A stretch of 7,509 nucleotides of DNA from Methanomassiliicoccus sp. UBA386 (GTDB lineage Archaea > Thermoplasmatota > Thermoplasmata > Methanomassiliicoccales > Methanomassiliicoccaceae). The notes beneath the pieces were generated by a model, which saw only the letters and a program-made list of their open reading frames with translations, was not told where the DNA came from and did not search any database. Of this stretch, positions 1 to 6,121 are shown piece after piece. The stretch lies in contig DAGU01000019.1 of the NCBI GenBank assembly GCA_002498285.1, positions 5,563 through 13,071 on the forward strand. The letters are read 5' to 3'. Made by a program: the position numbers and the translations under genes. Position 1 is the stretch's first letter; each line of letters opens with the position of its first letter.

Positions 1-2
1 TG

Positions 3-71
3 CAGGCCTGGGAGGGCAGCATCATCACGCACCTGCGGTATCCGTGCGACGGCTACTGCGACAGGGGATGA
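3..71 (+). CDS. C-terminal tail of an unidentified protein (5' end outside window)
   Basis: An open frame enters from the left edge and encodes 22 residues ending in HLRYPCDGYCDRG before a TGA stop. The composition (aromatic residues, two Cys, Asp/Gly turns) looks like genuine protein. The stop lies 3 nt before the 3' end of the convergent protease gene, the tight tail-to-tail packing seen elsewhere in this window. I do not recognise the family from so short a fragment. The other two + frames are also open across the first 70 bases, so the assignment rests on the frame's sensible composition and well-placed stop. Confidence 0.4.
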   Translation, partial: QAWEGSIITHLRYPCDGYCDRG

Positions 72-74
72 GCT

Positions 75-722
75 TCACAGGTTTCCGGTTAAGATCAACG
101 CTGCCATGACCAGCGCCGCTCCGAACGCCGCCATGTAGGCGGGTACGCTCCACCGCAGGACCTTGGAGCCATCCAGTGGAGGAATGGGCAGCAGGTTGAA
201 CGCGGCCAGTAGGAAGTTCACCGAGCCTATGATGTAGAACGCCGTGGACAGCAGATCCGAGCCGGTGACGAAGTACAGCGCGATGAACACCACGCCCAGT
301 GCAAGGTTGATCGCAGGACCTGCCAGGCTGATGAGGCCGTTCTGCTTGCGCGAGATCATCCCCTGTATGTACACCGCGCCCGGCAGGGCGAAGATGAAGC
401 CCAGGAAGGAAAAGAAGATAGCCATCAGAAGGCCGGACGGATGGGCCCGGAACTCCGCCCACGCCCCTGCCCGCTGGGCCACAAACTTATGGCCCAGCTC
501 GTGGAGCATGAAGCCTGACAGGACGGCAATGAACGAGATGACAAGAGCGTACAATGCCGTTGGCAGATCGGCCCTTACCAGTCCTGCAAGGCCTCCAAGG
601 AAGGTGATGGTGAAGGCTATGGTGAGCGCTCCCACCGCAATGAAGATGTTCCTTATCTCTGTCCGGCTGAACGCGATCCTGCCGTAGTTCTCGGGAACGT
701 TGATGACGCCGTGATCTCGCAT
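75..722 (-). CDS. Site-2-type intramembrane zinc metalloprotease (peptidase M50 family)
   Basis: This 215-residue polytopic membrane protein has the hallmarks of the M50/site-2 protease family, which cleaves transmembrane segments of substrate proteins inside the bilayer. HELGH at residues 74-78 sits in a hydrophobic helix and supplies the two zinc-binding His and the catalytic Glu. NLLPIPPLDG at 176-185 supplies the third ligand, Asp184. A GPAIN element at 135-139 lies between them, as is usual in the family. Hydrophobic stretches occur at about 26-50, 57-75, 98-118, 131-153, 158-178 and 195-212. No PDZ or CBS domain is present, so it is a minimal archaeal form. The chosen ATG lies about 30 nt downstream of an AT-rich element, consistent with a leaderless or very short-leader mRNA. 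It is divergent from the antiporter gene. The substrate cannot be read from the sequence. Family assignment is strong. Confidence 0.93.
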   Translation of the reverse strand: MRDHGVINVPENYGRIAFSRTEIRNIFIAVGALTIAFTITFLGGLAGLVRADLPTALYALVISFIAVLSGFMLHELGHKFVAQRAGAWAEFRAHPSGLLMAIFFSFLGFIFALPGAVYIQGMISRKQNGLISLAGPAINLALGVVFIALYFVTGSDLLSTAFYIIGSVNFLLAAFNLLPIPPLDGSKVLRWSVPAYMAAFGAALVMAALILTGNL

Positions 723-746
723 CCGCCACTTCCATGAGGCGCTTGC

Positions 747-758
747 TCAAATAGTTTT
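747..758 (-). promoter_or_regulatory. Putative TATA element for the M50 protease gene
   Basis: Read on the minus strand, AAAACTATTTGA is the only AT-rich patch in the 120-nt divergent gap that lies at a suitable distance. Its centre is about 30 nt upstream of the protease ATG at 722. A purine-rich stretch precedes it, as expected for a BRE. This is inference from position and composition only. Confidence 0.45.
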
Positions 759-817
759 TCTCCCGCCGGAGTCTCCAAAAGACATGGGGCGTAAGATGCT
801 GGGTCTTCGGGATCGAT

Positions 818-830
818 GCGATAATCTAAG
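818..830 (+). promoter_or_regulatory. Weak TATA-like element before the antiporter gene
   Basis: GCGATAATCTAAG is the only AT-rich run directly upstream of the antiporter. Its centre lies about 19 nt before the ATG at 843 but about 33 nt before the in-frame ATG at 858. If it is the promoter, translation would begin at 858 rather than 843. It matches the archaeal consensus poorly, so the call is tentative. Confidence 0.22.
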
Positions 831-842
831 TACGCCCTCGCC

Positions 843-1898
843 ATGGCCTTGGCGCCCATGGACCTCCCGATGTTCGTACTGAGCTTCTTCATCATTCTGG
901 TAAGCTGCGAGCTGTTCACCAACGGGGTCGAATGGGTTGCGAGGAGGTTCAACCTCTCCAAGGGAGCAGTGGGCAGCGTCCTGGCCGCCGTGGGCACGGC
1001 GCTCCCGGAGACCATGGTGCCGCTGATCGCCATTCTTATTCTTCCGGCCTCGAGCGGCGTGGGCCAGGAGATAGGCGTAGGGGCTATCATGGGCTCCCCG
1101 TTCATGATCAGCACCCTGGCGCTGTTCGTGTGCGGCCTCTCGCTGCTGATCTTCCGGCGCCGCCGCGCGTCCCGGACCCTGGACCTCGACGGCCGCCTGG
1201 TAAGGCGTGATCTGAGCTTCTTTCTCCTGGCCTACTCCCTGGCGGCCGCCGCGGCCTTTCTGCCTGGCGAGATGCAATGGCCCCGGTACATCCTTGGCTT
1301 GGGACTTCTATTGCTCTATGGCGCCTACATCTGGCGGACCATGCGACAGGGCGGCGGCCCGGATGAGGGGGCGGAGCCGCTGTACTTTGAAAGGTCGCTT
1401 TGCTTCCTGTTGGGAGATGATGGCGAGGCGGAGCCGCGCACGGCCATCATGATGGGGCAGGTGCTCCTGGCTATCATTGGCATCGTGGCGGGAGCGGCGA
1501 TCTTCGTCGACCAGATCCGGGAAATATCATTGGCCATTGGCGTCTCCCCGCTGGTCCTCTCGCTTCTCATAGCTCCCATGGCCACCGAGCTTCCGGAGAT
1601 GTACAACTCCTTCACGTGGGTCAGGGGCGGGAAGGACGTGTACGCCATGGGCAACCTGACGGGCGCCATGGTGTTCCAGTCCTGCATCCCCGTCACGGTC
1701 GGCCTGCTGCTCACGCCATGGCATATCGACATCTGGGAGCCGCAGCAGGCGCTGCAGGCGGCCTCCATGGCGATCGCTCTACTATCGGCGGCGGTGCTGT
1801 ACGTCAGCGCGTCGAGGAGGCCGATCGGCATGCCCAACCTTCTCCTGGGCGGCCTGTTGTACGGTGCGTTCATCGGTATCGTCCTTCTCATCGTTTGA
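843..1898 (+). CDS. CaCA-superfamily cation antiporter (Na+/Ca2+ exchanger-like)
   Basis: This 351-residue integral membrane protein has two inverted-repeat halves. Repeat 1 carries AAVGTALPETMVPLIA (about residues 48-63) followed by GVGAIMGSPF. Repeat 2 carries APMATELPEMYNSF followed by AMGNLTGAMVFQ. These correspond to the alpha-repeats of cation/Ca2+ exchangers, with the GTxLPE / ATxLPE glutamates kept. A charged cytoplasmic-type linker (RRRRASRTLDLDG and a later acidic stretch) separates the halves. Length is near the family norm of 300-350. The family exchanges Ca2+ or another cation for Na+ or H+. Some positions that bind ions in characterised members appear altered here, so the substrate is uncertain (see findings). 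In-frame ATGs occur at 843, 858 and 870 with no clear Shine-Dalgarno sequence. The longest is given, though the position of the weak TATA-like element favours 858. Confidence 0.88.
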   Translation: MALAPMDLPMFVLSFFIILVSCELFTNGVEWVARRFNLSKGAVGSVLAAVGTALPETMVPLIAILILPASSGVGQEIGVGAIMGSPFMISTLALFVCGLSLLIFRRRRASRTLDLDGRLVRRDLSFFLLAYSLAAAAAFLPGEMQWPRYILGLGLLLLYGAYIWRTMRQGGGPDEGAEPLYFERSLCFLLGDDGEAEPRTAIMMGQVLLAIIGIVAGAAIFVDQIREISLAIGVSPLVLSLLIAPMATELPEMYNSFTWVRGGKDVYAMGNLTGAMVFQSCIPVTVGLLLTPWHIDIWEPQQALQAASMAIALLSAAVLYVSASRRPIGMPNLLLGGLLYGAFIGIVLLIV

Positions 1899-1908
1899 AG
1901 GGTGAGAG

Positions 1909-1920
1909 GCAATATTTGAA
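1909..1920 (+). promoter_or_regulatory. TATA element for the CysH-like gene
   Basis: GCAATATTTGAA follows the antiporter stop codon. Its AT core (AATATTTGAA, 1911-1920) is centred about 28 nt before the ATG at 1943, the spacing expected for a leaderless archaeal transcript. A purine-rich GGGTGAGAG precedes it, compatible with a BRE. It also supports 1943 as the true start over upstream codons in the same frame. Confidence 0.6.
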
Positions 1921-1942
1921 ATATGGAAGCCATTTTGACGTG

Positions 1943-3826
1943 ATGCCCCGTTTCGAGCACGGCAAGGTCGGCTTCCATTGGTGCGATGGGTGCGGCACGG
2001 TCATACTTGGCGACAAATGCGACGTCTGCTCGTCAGGGGGGAGGCGCTTCGAGGTGTCGAAGCCAGGCGACCTCCGGCCGGCCATGGGGCGAACCATGCG
2101 CGTTCTGGCGTCGTTGTTCCAGCGGTATTTTGGTACTTCTCATTTTCTCAAGAACCGGCTGGTGTTCCTGAACAAGGTGGCGGGCGAAGACCGCACCGAC
2201 GAAGTGGTGTTCCAGGGTCATGTCATCGCCACTCTCCGGTACGATCTCCGTGCCCGGGACTTCGCGCTCGATCTCAAGCTGGACGGGGCGAGGATGCTGG
2301 CCCCCCTGGCCTTCAAGGGCCTGGCGGTCATGGAGCGCGATACCGGCCACCTCAAGGGGAAGAACTTCCCGGGAAGCGCGTTCAAAGAGGTGAAGGGGCC
2401 GTTCAAGGCCGGGGACCCGTTGATCGTCGTGGCTGGCAGCCTGATATGCAGCGGGGTGGCCAAGGCCGACAGTGAGGGTTTCAACTCCTCGGAGCGTGCG
2501 GCCGGCATCCGGGACGTGGGCAAGGGCGCCATACCGGTGGCAAAGAGGAAGGCGTCCTGGACCGGCTTCGTCAATGCCAACGAGACGCACATCCGGGCCC
2601 TGGAATCGAAGGGCGTCTCGGACATACGTTCGTACGCCGGCAACAACAAGCTGCCCTTGACCCTCTCGTTCAGCGGAGGGAAGGACTCTCTGGCCTGCTA
2701 CGGGCTCTTGTCCCGCGCCTCGCAGAGGTTCTCCATGATCTTCGTCAACACCGGGCTGGAGTTCCCGGAAACGGTCCGCTACGTCAAGGAGTTCGCCCGC
2801 GATGAGCGGCGAAAGCTCCTCGTGGCCGACGCCGGCTCGGCGTTCTGGGACAATGTAGACGACTTCGGGCCGCCGGCCAAGGACTTCCGGTGGTGCTGCA
2901 AGGTGTGCAAGCTGGCGCCTCTTACCGAACTGATCGAGAGGCGGTTCCCCGAAGGCACGATCACGGTAGAGGGCAACCGCGCCCTGGAGTCGTTCTCCCG
3001 CTCCAACATCGGCTTCGTGGAGCGGAATCCCTTCGTTCCCAATCAGATCGTTCTCAATCCCATCCGCGGATGGAGGGCCGTGGACGTCTGGGCCTACATC
3101 TGGTTCCGCGGGCTGAACCACAACCCGCTGTATGACGAGGACTACGAACGGATCGGCTGCTATCTCTGCCCTTCCTGCTTGGAATCGGAGTGGCGAACCA
3201 CGTCGATCATCCACCCGAACCTCCATGAGCGGTGGGACAAGCATCTCCGTCAGTGGGCGGAGCGCTGCGGGACCGATGAGAGGTTCGTCGTACATGGGTT
3301 CTGGCGGTGGAAGGTGTTCCCTCCCAAGATGCGGCGCATGGCCGAGGAGATCGGAGTGGCGATGCCTCACATGCGCTCCGATACGCTGGAACTGAAGTGG
3401 GTGAAGGGCGTCTCCCCCTGCCTGGCCGGCGGCCACTCTGCCGAGGGGGTTCTGTTGGTCCCGCACAACAGGGACTTCTCCAGAGTGGTGGAGGCGCTCC
3501 GAACGGTGGGCAAGGTGAAGCATTCCAGTGAATACGAGATCGCCCTGGTCAAGGCGAAGGACTCGACGCTGAAGGTGTTTGGCGGGGGGCAGATCATGGC
3601 CACCGGGCCGACGCCCGAGAAGGCGCGTGACGTCTTCGAGGCCGGCGCCAAGGCGCTGCTGAGGGCCCAGCTCTGCACCCAGTGCGGCATCTGCCTTCGC
3701 AGCTGTCCCACCAAAGCGATACGCTTGGACGGCGGTATGGTCATCGATGAGGGGAAGTGCACCTCCTGTGGAAAATGCGCGGAGGCGTGCGTGGTGGCGC
3801 ACTACTACGACAAGCTGGTGACCTAG
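1943..3826 (+). CDS. CysH-like PP-loop protein with zinc ribbon, PUA-like and C-terminal 2x[4Fe-4S] ferredoxin domains
   Basis: This 627-residue multidomain protein is probably cytoplasmic. A zinc ribbon comes first (C14, C17, C26, C29). A PUA-like domain at about 125-200 includes GDPLIVVAGSLICSG, typical of RNA-binding PUA folds. A PAPS-reductase/PP-loop domain at about 235-430 has LSFSGGKDS (SGGKDS at 244-249), which binds ATP or an adenylyl nucleotide. Two cysteine clusters lie in that domain, WCCKVC (C318, C319, C322) and GCYLCPSC (C406, C409, C412). Two ferredoxin motifs close the protein (C578/581/584/588 and C606/609/612/616). The CC-x-x-C and CxxCPxC clusters recall the [4Fe-4S] site of APS reductases, but the C-terminal ECGLH-type catalytic Cys segment is not seen. 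Related fusions occur in methanogens. Their role in sulfur metabolism or RNA thiolation is unsettled as far as I know. The ATG at 1943 is chosen because the frame upstream overlaps the antiporter gene and a TATA element is correctly spaced. It ends in the window's only TAG stop. Confidence 0.9.
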   Translation: MPRFEHGKVGFHWCDGCGTVILGDKCDVCSSGGRRFEVSKPGDLRPAMGRTMRVLASLFQRYFGTSHFLKNRLVFLNKVAGEDRTDEVVFQGHVIATLRYDLRARDFALDLKLDGARMLAPLAFKGLAVMERDTGHLKGKNFPGSAFKEVKGPFKAGDPLIVVAGSLICSGVAKADSEGFNSSERAAGIRDVGKGAIPVAKRKASWTGFVNANETHIRALESKGVSDIRSYAGNNKLPLTLSFSGGKDSLACYGLLSRASQRFSMIFVNTGLEFPETVRYVKEFARDERRKLLVADAGSAFWDNVDDFGPPAKDFRWCCKVCKLAPLTELIERRFPEGTITVEGNRALESFSRSNIGFVERNPFVPNQIVLNPIRGWRAVDVWAYIWFRGLNHNPLYDEDYERIGCYLCPSCLESEWRTTSIIHPNLHERWDKHLRQWAERCGTDERFVVHGFWRWKVFPPKMRRMAEEIGVAMPHMRSDTLELKWVKGVSPCLAGGHSAEGVLLVPHNRDFSRVVEALRTVGKVKHSSEYEIALVKAKDSTLKVFGGGQIMATGPTPEKARDVFEAGAKALLRAQLCTQCGICLRSCPTKAIRLDGGMVIDEGKCTSCGKCAEACVVAHYYDKLVT

Positions 3827-3836
3827 ATTTATATAG
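3827..3836 (+). promoter_or_regulatory. TATA box for the PrsW-like gene
   Basis: ATTTATATAG begins directly after the TAG stop of the preceding gene and is the best TATA box in the window. Its centre lies about 27 nt before the ATG at 3859, so the transcript should start at or near the start codon. This favours 3859 over an in-frame ATG at 3757 that lies inside the upstream gene. Confidence 0.72.
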
Positions 3837-3858
3837 GGATAGGTTCTCCCAAAATCGG

Positions 3859-4611
3859 ATGGAATACGGCTCCTTCATCGCCGCCGCCATTGGCTTCGCT
3901 CCGGCCATCGCCCTGATGCTGTGGACCCTGCAGCCGTACACCTACCCGAAGGTGGAGAGGCCCTACTTCAGCGATCCTACCCTTTTCGGCATGTTCGCCG
4001 GCGGGATCATCATCGGCGTCATCCTCCACGCCGTGGGGGTGATCTTCTCCGCCTACTATCTCTTCGTGGCGTTCCTGCTGGAGGAACTGATCAAGCTGCT
4101 GATCCTCAATCTTCCGCGATACCAGCGCAGGGCGGATGTGCCCTTCTACGGCTTCGGCCTGGGCGCCGGCATGGCCAGCGCCCTCGCCTACGGCGCCATA
4201 AACGCCACTCTGGCCAACACCAGCCCCGACGCACTCAGCATGGTCGTCATCATAGCGTATTCGATCATGCTCTCCCTGCTACACATCTCCACCGGGACCA
4301 CCATCGGCATCGGCGTGGCGAGGGGGCAGCCGTTCGTCTTCTTCGGCCAGGCGGCGGTGGTGCATCTGGCCTTCGCACTGCTGCTTGTACCGTTCCAGCA
4401 GATCGCTGTGACTGGCGTGGACGCTCTGGCGTTCATCCTGTTCGCGGTCGCAGCGGCCTTCGTACTGACCTATTACTATCATCTGCACCGGCGCCTCCTC
4501 CCGGCGTATGTCAGGGAGGCCCTGAAGGAGCTTCAGAGGCAGAAGGAGCGTTCCAAGTCCGAAGGACAGGAGCAAGGAAAGGCCAAGAAGATACCGCGGA
4601 CGAAACATTAA
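3859..4611 (+). CDS. PrsW-like polytopic membrane protein (possible glutamic intramembrane protease relative)
   Basis: This 250-residue protein has about seven hydrophobic segments and a basic, Lys/Gln/Glu-rich cytoplasmic-type tail (about 212-250). EELIK at 75-79, inside a hydrophobic helix, matches the EExxK motif of PrsW-family (M82) proteases. PFYGFGLGAGMASALAYG (95-112) resembles the second motif. LLHISTGTTIGIG (His142) and VVHLAFAL (His169) match the third and fourth His motifs. In canonical PrsW the second motif ends FAxxEN. Here that Glu is not present (Leu/Ala instead), so activity is uncertain. PrsW proteases cleave membrane proteins such as anti-sigma factors in bacteria; archaeal substrates are not known to me. 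The start is set by the TATA box 27 nt upstream. Alternatives are another branch of the CAAX/PrsW superfamily or a non-catalytic homologue. Confidence 0.7.
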   Translation: MEYGSFIAAAIGFAPAIALMLWTLQPYTYPKVERPYFSDPTLFGMFAGGIIIGVILHAVGVIFSAYYLFVAFLLEELIKLLILNLPRYQRRADVPFYGFGLGAGMASALAYGAINATLANTSPDALSMVVIIAYSIMLSLLHISTGTTIGIGVARGQPFVFFGQAAVVHLAFALLLVPFQQIAVTGVDALAFILFAVAAAFVLTYYYHLHRRLLPAYVREALKELQRQKERSKSEGQEQGKAKKIPRTKH

Positions 4612-4614
4612 TAG
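4606..4614 (+). promoter_or_regulatory. Putative TATA element for the transglutaminase-like gene, overlapping the upstream stop codon
   Basis: CATTAATAG includes the TAA stop of the PrsW-like gene and is centred about 29 nt before the GTG start at 4639. The spacing agrees with the other leaderless starts here, but the match to the TATA consensus is moderate. The 27-nt gap also allows co-transcription with the gene before it. Confidence 0.42.
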
Positions 4615-4638
4615 AATTGAAAGTATCTGAATAAAAAG

Positions 4639-5757
4639 GTGAAGTCGCGCAGGTCCGCTGGTAAGGCCATCATTGCCATTGCCGCCATCGTGGTGGCGTT
4701 CCTTCTTCTGATGACGCCGTCGGTGCAGAGCGTCCTGAAGGATATGATCACCTCCCCGTTCAGGCCGAGGTATCCCGAGGAGACGAGCTTCACTCTGGAG
4801 CGGACCCTTACCATCGACGCTAACGGCGGCACCGTGCAGAGCTTCACGATCGATATGCCGGAACCGATGAACATTGTCGAGAACGGTAAGCAACTGCAGG
4901 TCATACATTCCGTCGAGTACTCCGTCGACGTAGAACGTTCAACGAGATATGGCCACAATTGGACGGTATGGAGCTATGACACGCCCTTCTCCGGCAAACG
5001 CATCATGACCGCTACCTATGAGGTGACGGCAAGGACGGTCATTTGGAACATCGATCCTGCGGCCTCGGGCAACATATCCGACATTCCGATCGAGCTCGGG
5101 CAGCAGTACCTGAACAACGAATGGGTCATCTGGTCCAATGATCCTTACGAGCCGGAGTCGTCCAAGGCATCTCATCTATCCCAGCTGTCCAAGCTGTCCC
5201 AGGAGATTGTGGGGGACGAGGACAATGTCTATCTGGTCTTGAGAAGCATATATGACTGGATGAGGGACAATATCTCTTACTCCGCCTCATCCGGCCACCC
5301 GCAGAACGCCACGGAGACCATGAGCACAAGGAAGGGGGACTGCGATGACCAGTCCATCCTGTTCTGTTCCCTGGCCCGCGCGGCCGGGGTGCCGGCGTGG
5401 CTGCAGCTGGGGGCCATGTACGTGGGGATCGAGGGCCGGTGGGGAGGGCATGCCTGGCTGCAGGCCTATGTACCCCTGAAGGAAGGCGGCGGGGAGAACG
5501 TCATCATCGACCCGGCGAACGGTGAGTTCATGGTGTGGAGGGCCAACCGGTTCGCGGAGTTCACCGACGATGGGGACGCTGAACACCTGGAGGATTACTA
5601 TTTCATCCTTAGTATGATGTCCGATCCGGAATCGGACCTGTACGACAGTTACAAGCCCCTGTCATACAAGGAATCGGAGAAAAAGGTCAGTCAGGGCTCC
5701 GTTCTGGCGATGGACGTCATGCCAGGCGAAAGGTTCCTGGCTTCGTCTCGTACATGA
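4639..5757 (+). CDS. Membrane-anchored transglutaminase-like (papain-fold) protein
   Basis: This 372-residue protein has a GTG start. A basic N-terminus (KSRRSAGK) and a hydrophobic helix at about 9-26 form a signal anchor or uncleaved signal, so the rest is probably outside the cell. Residues about 45-190 look beta-rich and match no domain I recognise. The transglutaminase-like core follows: STRKGDCDDQS with Cys235, GGHAW with His271 and IDPANG with Asp291, a complete Cys-His-Asp triad in the usual order and spacing. The preceding helix (LRSIYDWMRDNISYS) is also typical of transglutaminase-like domains. Family members act as cysteine peptidases, cross-linking enzymes or peptide-modifying enzymes. 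Which applies here cannot be told, although the extracellular position suggests surface protein or glycopeptide processing. The gene's 3' end overlaps the convergent zinc-ribbon gene by 41 bp. Confidence 0.87.
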   Translation: MKSRRSAGKAIIAIAAIVVAFLLLMTPSVQSVLKDMITSPFRPRYPEETSFTLERTLTIDANGGTVQSFTIDMPEPMNIVENGKQLQVIHSVEYSVDVERSTRYGHNWTVWSYDTPFSGKRIMTATYEVTARTVIWNIDPAASGNISDIPIELGQQYLNNEWVIWSNDPYEPESSKASHLSQLSKLSQEIVGDEDNVYLVLRSIYDWMRDNISYSASSGHPQNATETMSTRKGDCDDQSILFCSLARAAGVPAWLQLGAMYVGIEGRWGGHAWLQAYVPLKEGGGENVIIDPANGEFMVWRANRFAEFTDDGDAEHLEDYYFILSMMSDPESDLYDSYKPLSYKESEKKVSQGSVLAMDVMPGERFLASSRT

Positions 5758-6121
5758 GGCCCGTGGCCAGAAGGTTGGCGATCAGCTTCTCCAGCTCCTC
5801 CCCGTCGATCTCCAGACGTGCCGAGAGGTCCCGCGCGGTGAACTCCCCCTTCCTCCGTCCCAGATCGCTGACGATCGACTCGACCGGCCCCTTGCTGCTG
5901 GCGGTCCCTAGGGGCGACGGGAAAAGTATCTCCTGCCCCCTCCTTTGGCCAGCGAGTCGCCGGACCGCATCGGCCAGCTCCTGAGGCGAATCGGTAGAAA
6001 AATGAACCACCGCCCGGGTAACATCGATCCTGCGCCGACATCTCACGCAGCCGATCCGGGCATGGGAAAGGTCTGCCCCCTGCACGGTCCCGCAGCGGGG
6101 GCAGGTTATGACCCCGTACAT
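5717..6121 (-). CDS. Zinc-ribbon plus winged-helix protein (DUF1922/DUF5817-like N-terminus)
   Basis: This 134-residue protein begins MYGVITCPRCG. Cys pairs C7/C10 and C25/C28 form a zinc ribbon. From memory, this start and spacing resemble the small archaeal DUF1922 zinc-ribbon family and the haloarchaeal DUF5817 proteins. A helical stretch (SPQELADAVRRLAG, 45-58) follows, then a linker. A C-terminal winged-helix-like segment (about 79-134) contains FTARDLSARLEIDGEELEKL and ends in a beta-wing-like ETKPGTFRLA. The architecture suggests nucleic-acid binding, perhaps transcription or RNA-related, but no function is established. Its ATG overlaps the pdaD stop by one base (TGATG on the minus strand), so it is almost certainly co-transcribed and translationally coupled with pdaD. 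Confidence 0.82.
   Translation of the reverse strand: MYGVITCPRCGTVQGADLSHARIGCVRCRRRIDVTRAVVHFSTDSPQELADAVRRLAGQRRGQEILFPSPLGTASSKGPVESIVSDLGRRKGEFTARDLSARLEIDGEELEKLIANLLATGLMYETKPGTFRLA

Noticed and set aside
841..862. Repeated CCATGG at the antiporter start as a regulatory site
   Set aside because: The two copies simply surround the two candidate ATG codons. There is no further symmetry or other copies in the gap.
1616..1942. N-terminal extension of the CysH-like reading frame back to an ATG at 1616
   Set aside because: It lies in another frame over the antiporter gene and gives low-complexity Arg/Gly/Ala-rich sequence. The ATG at 1943 has a correctly spaced TATA element and starts a sensible zinc-ribbon domain.
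2033..3802. 589-residue open frame antisense to the CysH-like gene
   Set aside because: It is a GC-rich shadow of a real, motif-confirmed gene. The translation is rich in Arg, Pro, Gly and His with no recognisable domain.
1943..3826. Annotation as a standard assimilatory PAPS/APS reductase (cysH)
   Set aside because: The PUA, zinc-ribbon and ferredoxin additions, and the lack of a visible catalytic C-terminal Cys segment, make that name misleading.
3757..3858. Upstream in-frame start for the PrsW-like gene
   Set aside because: It overlaps the ferredoxin-encoding end of the previous gene. The TATA box at 3827-3836 fits the start at 3859.
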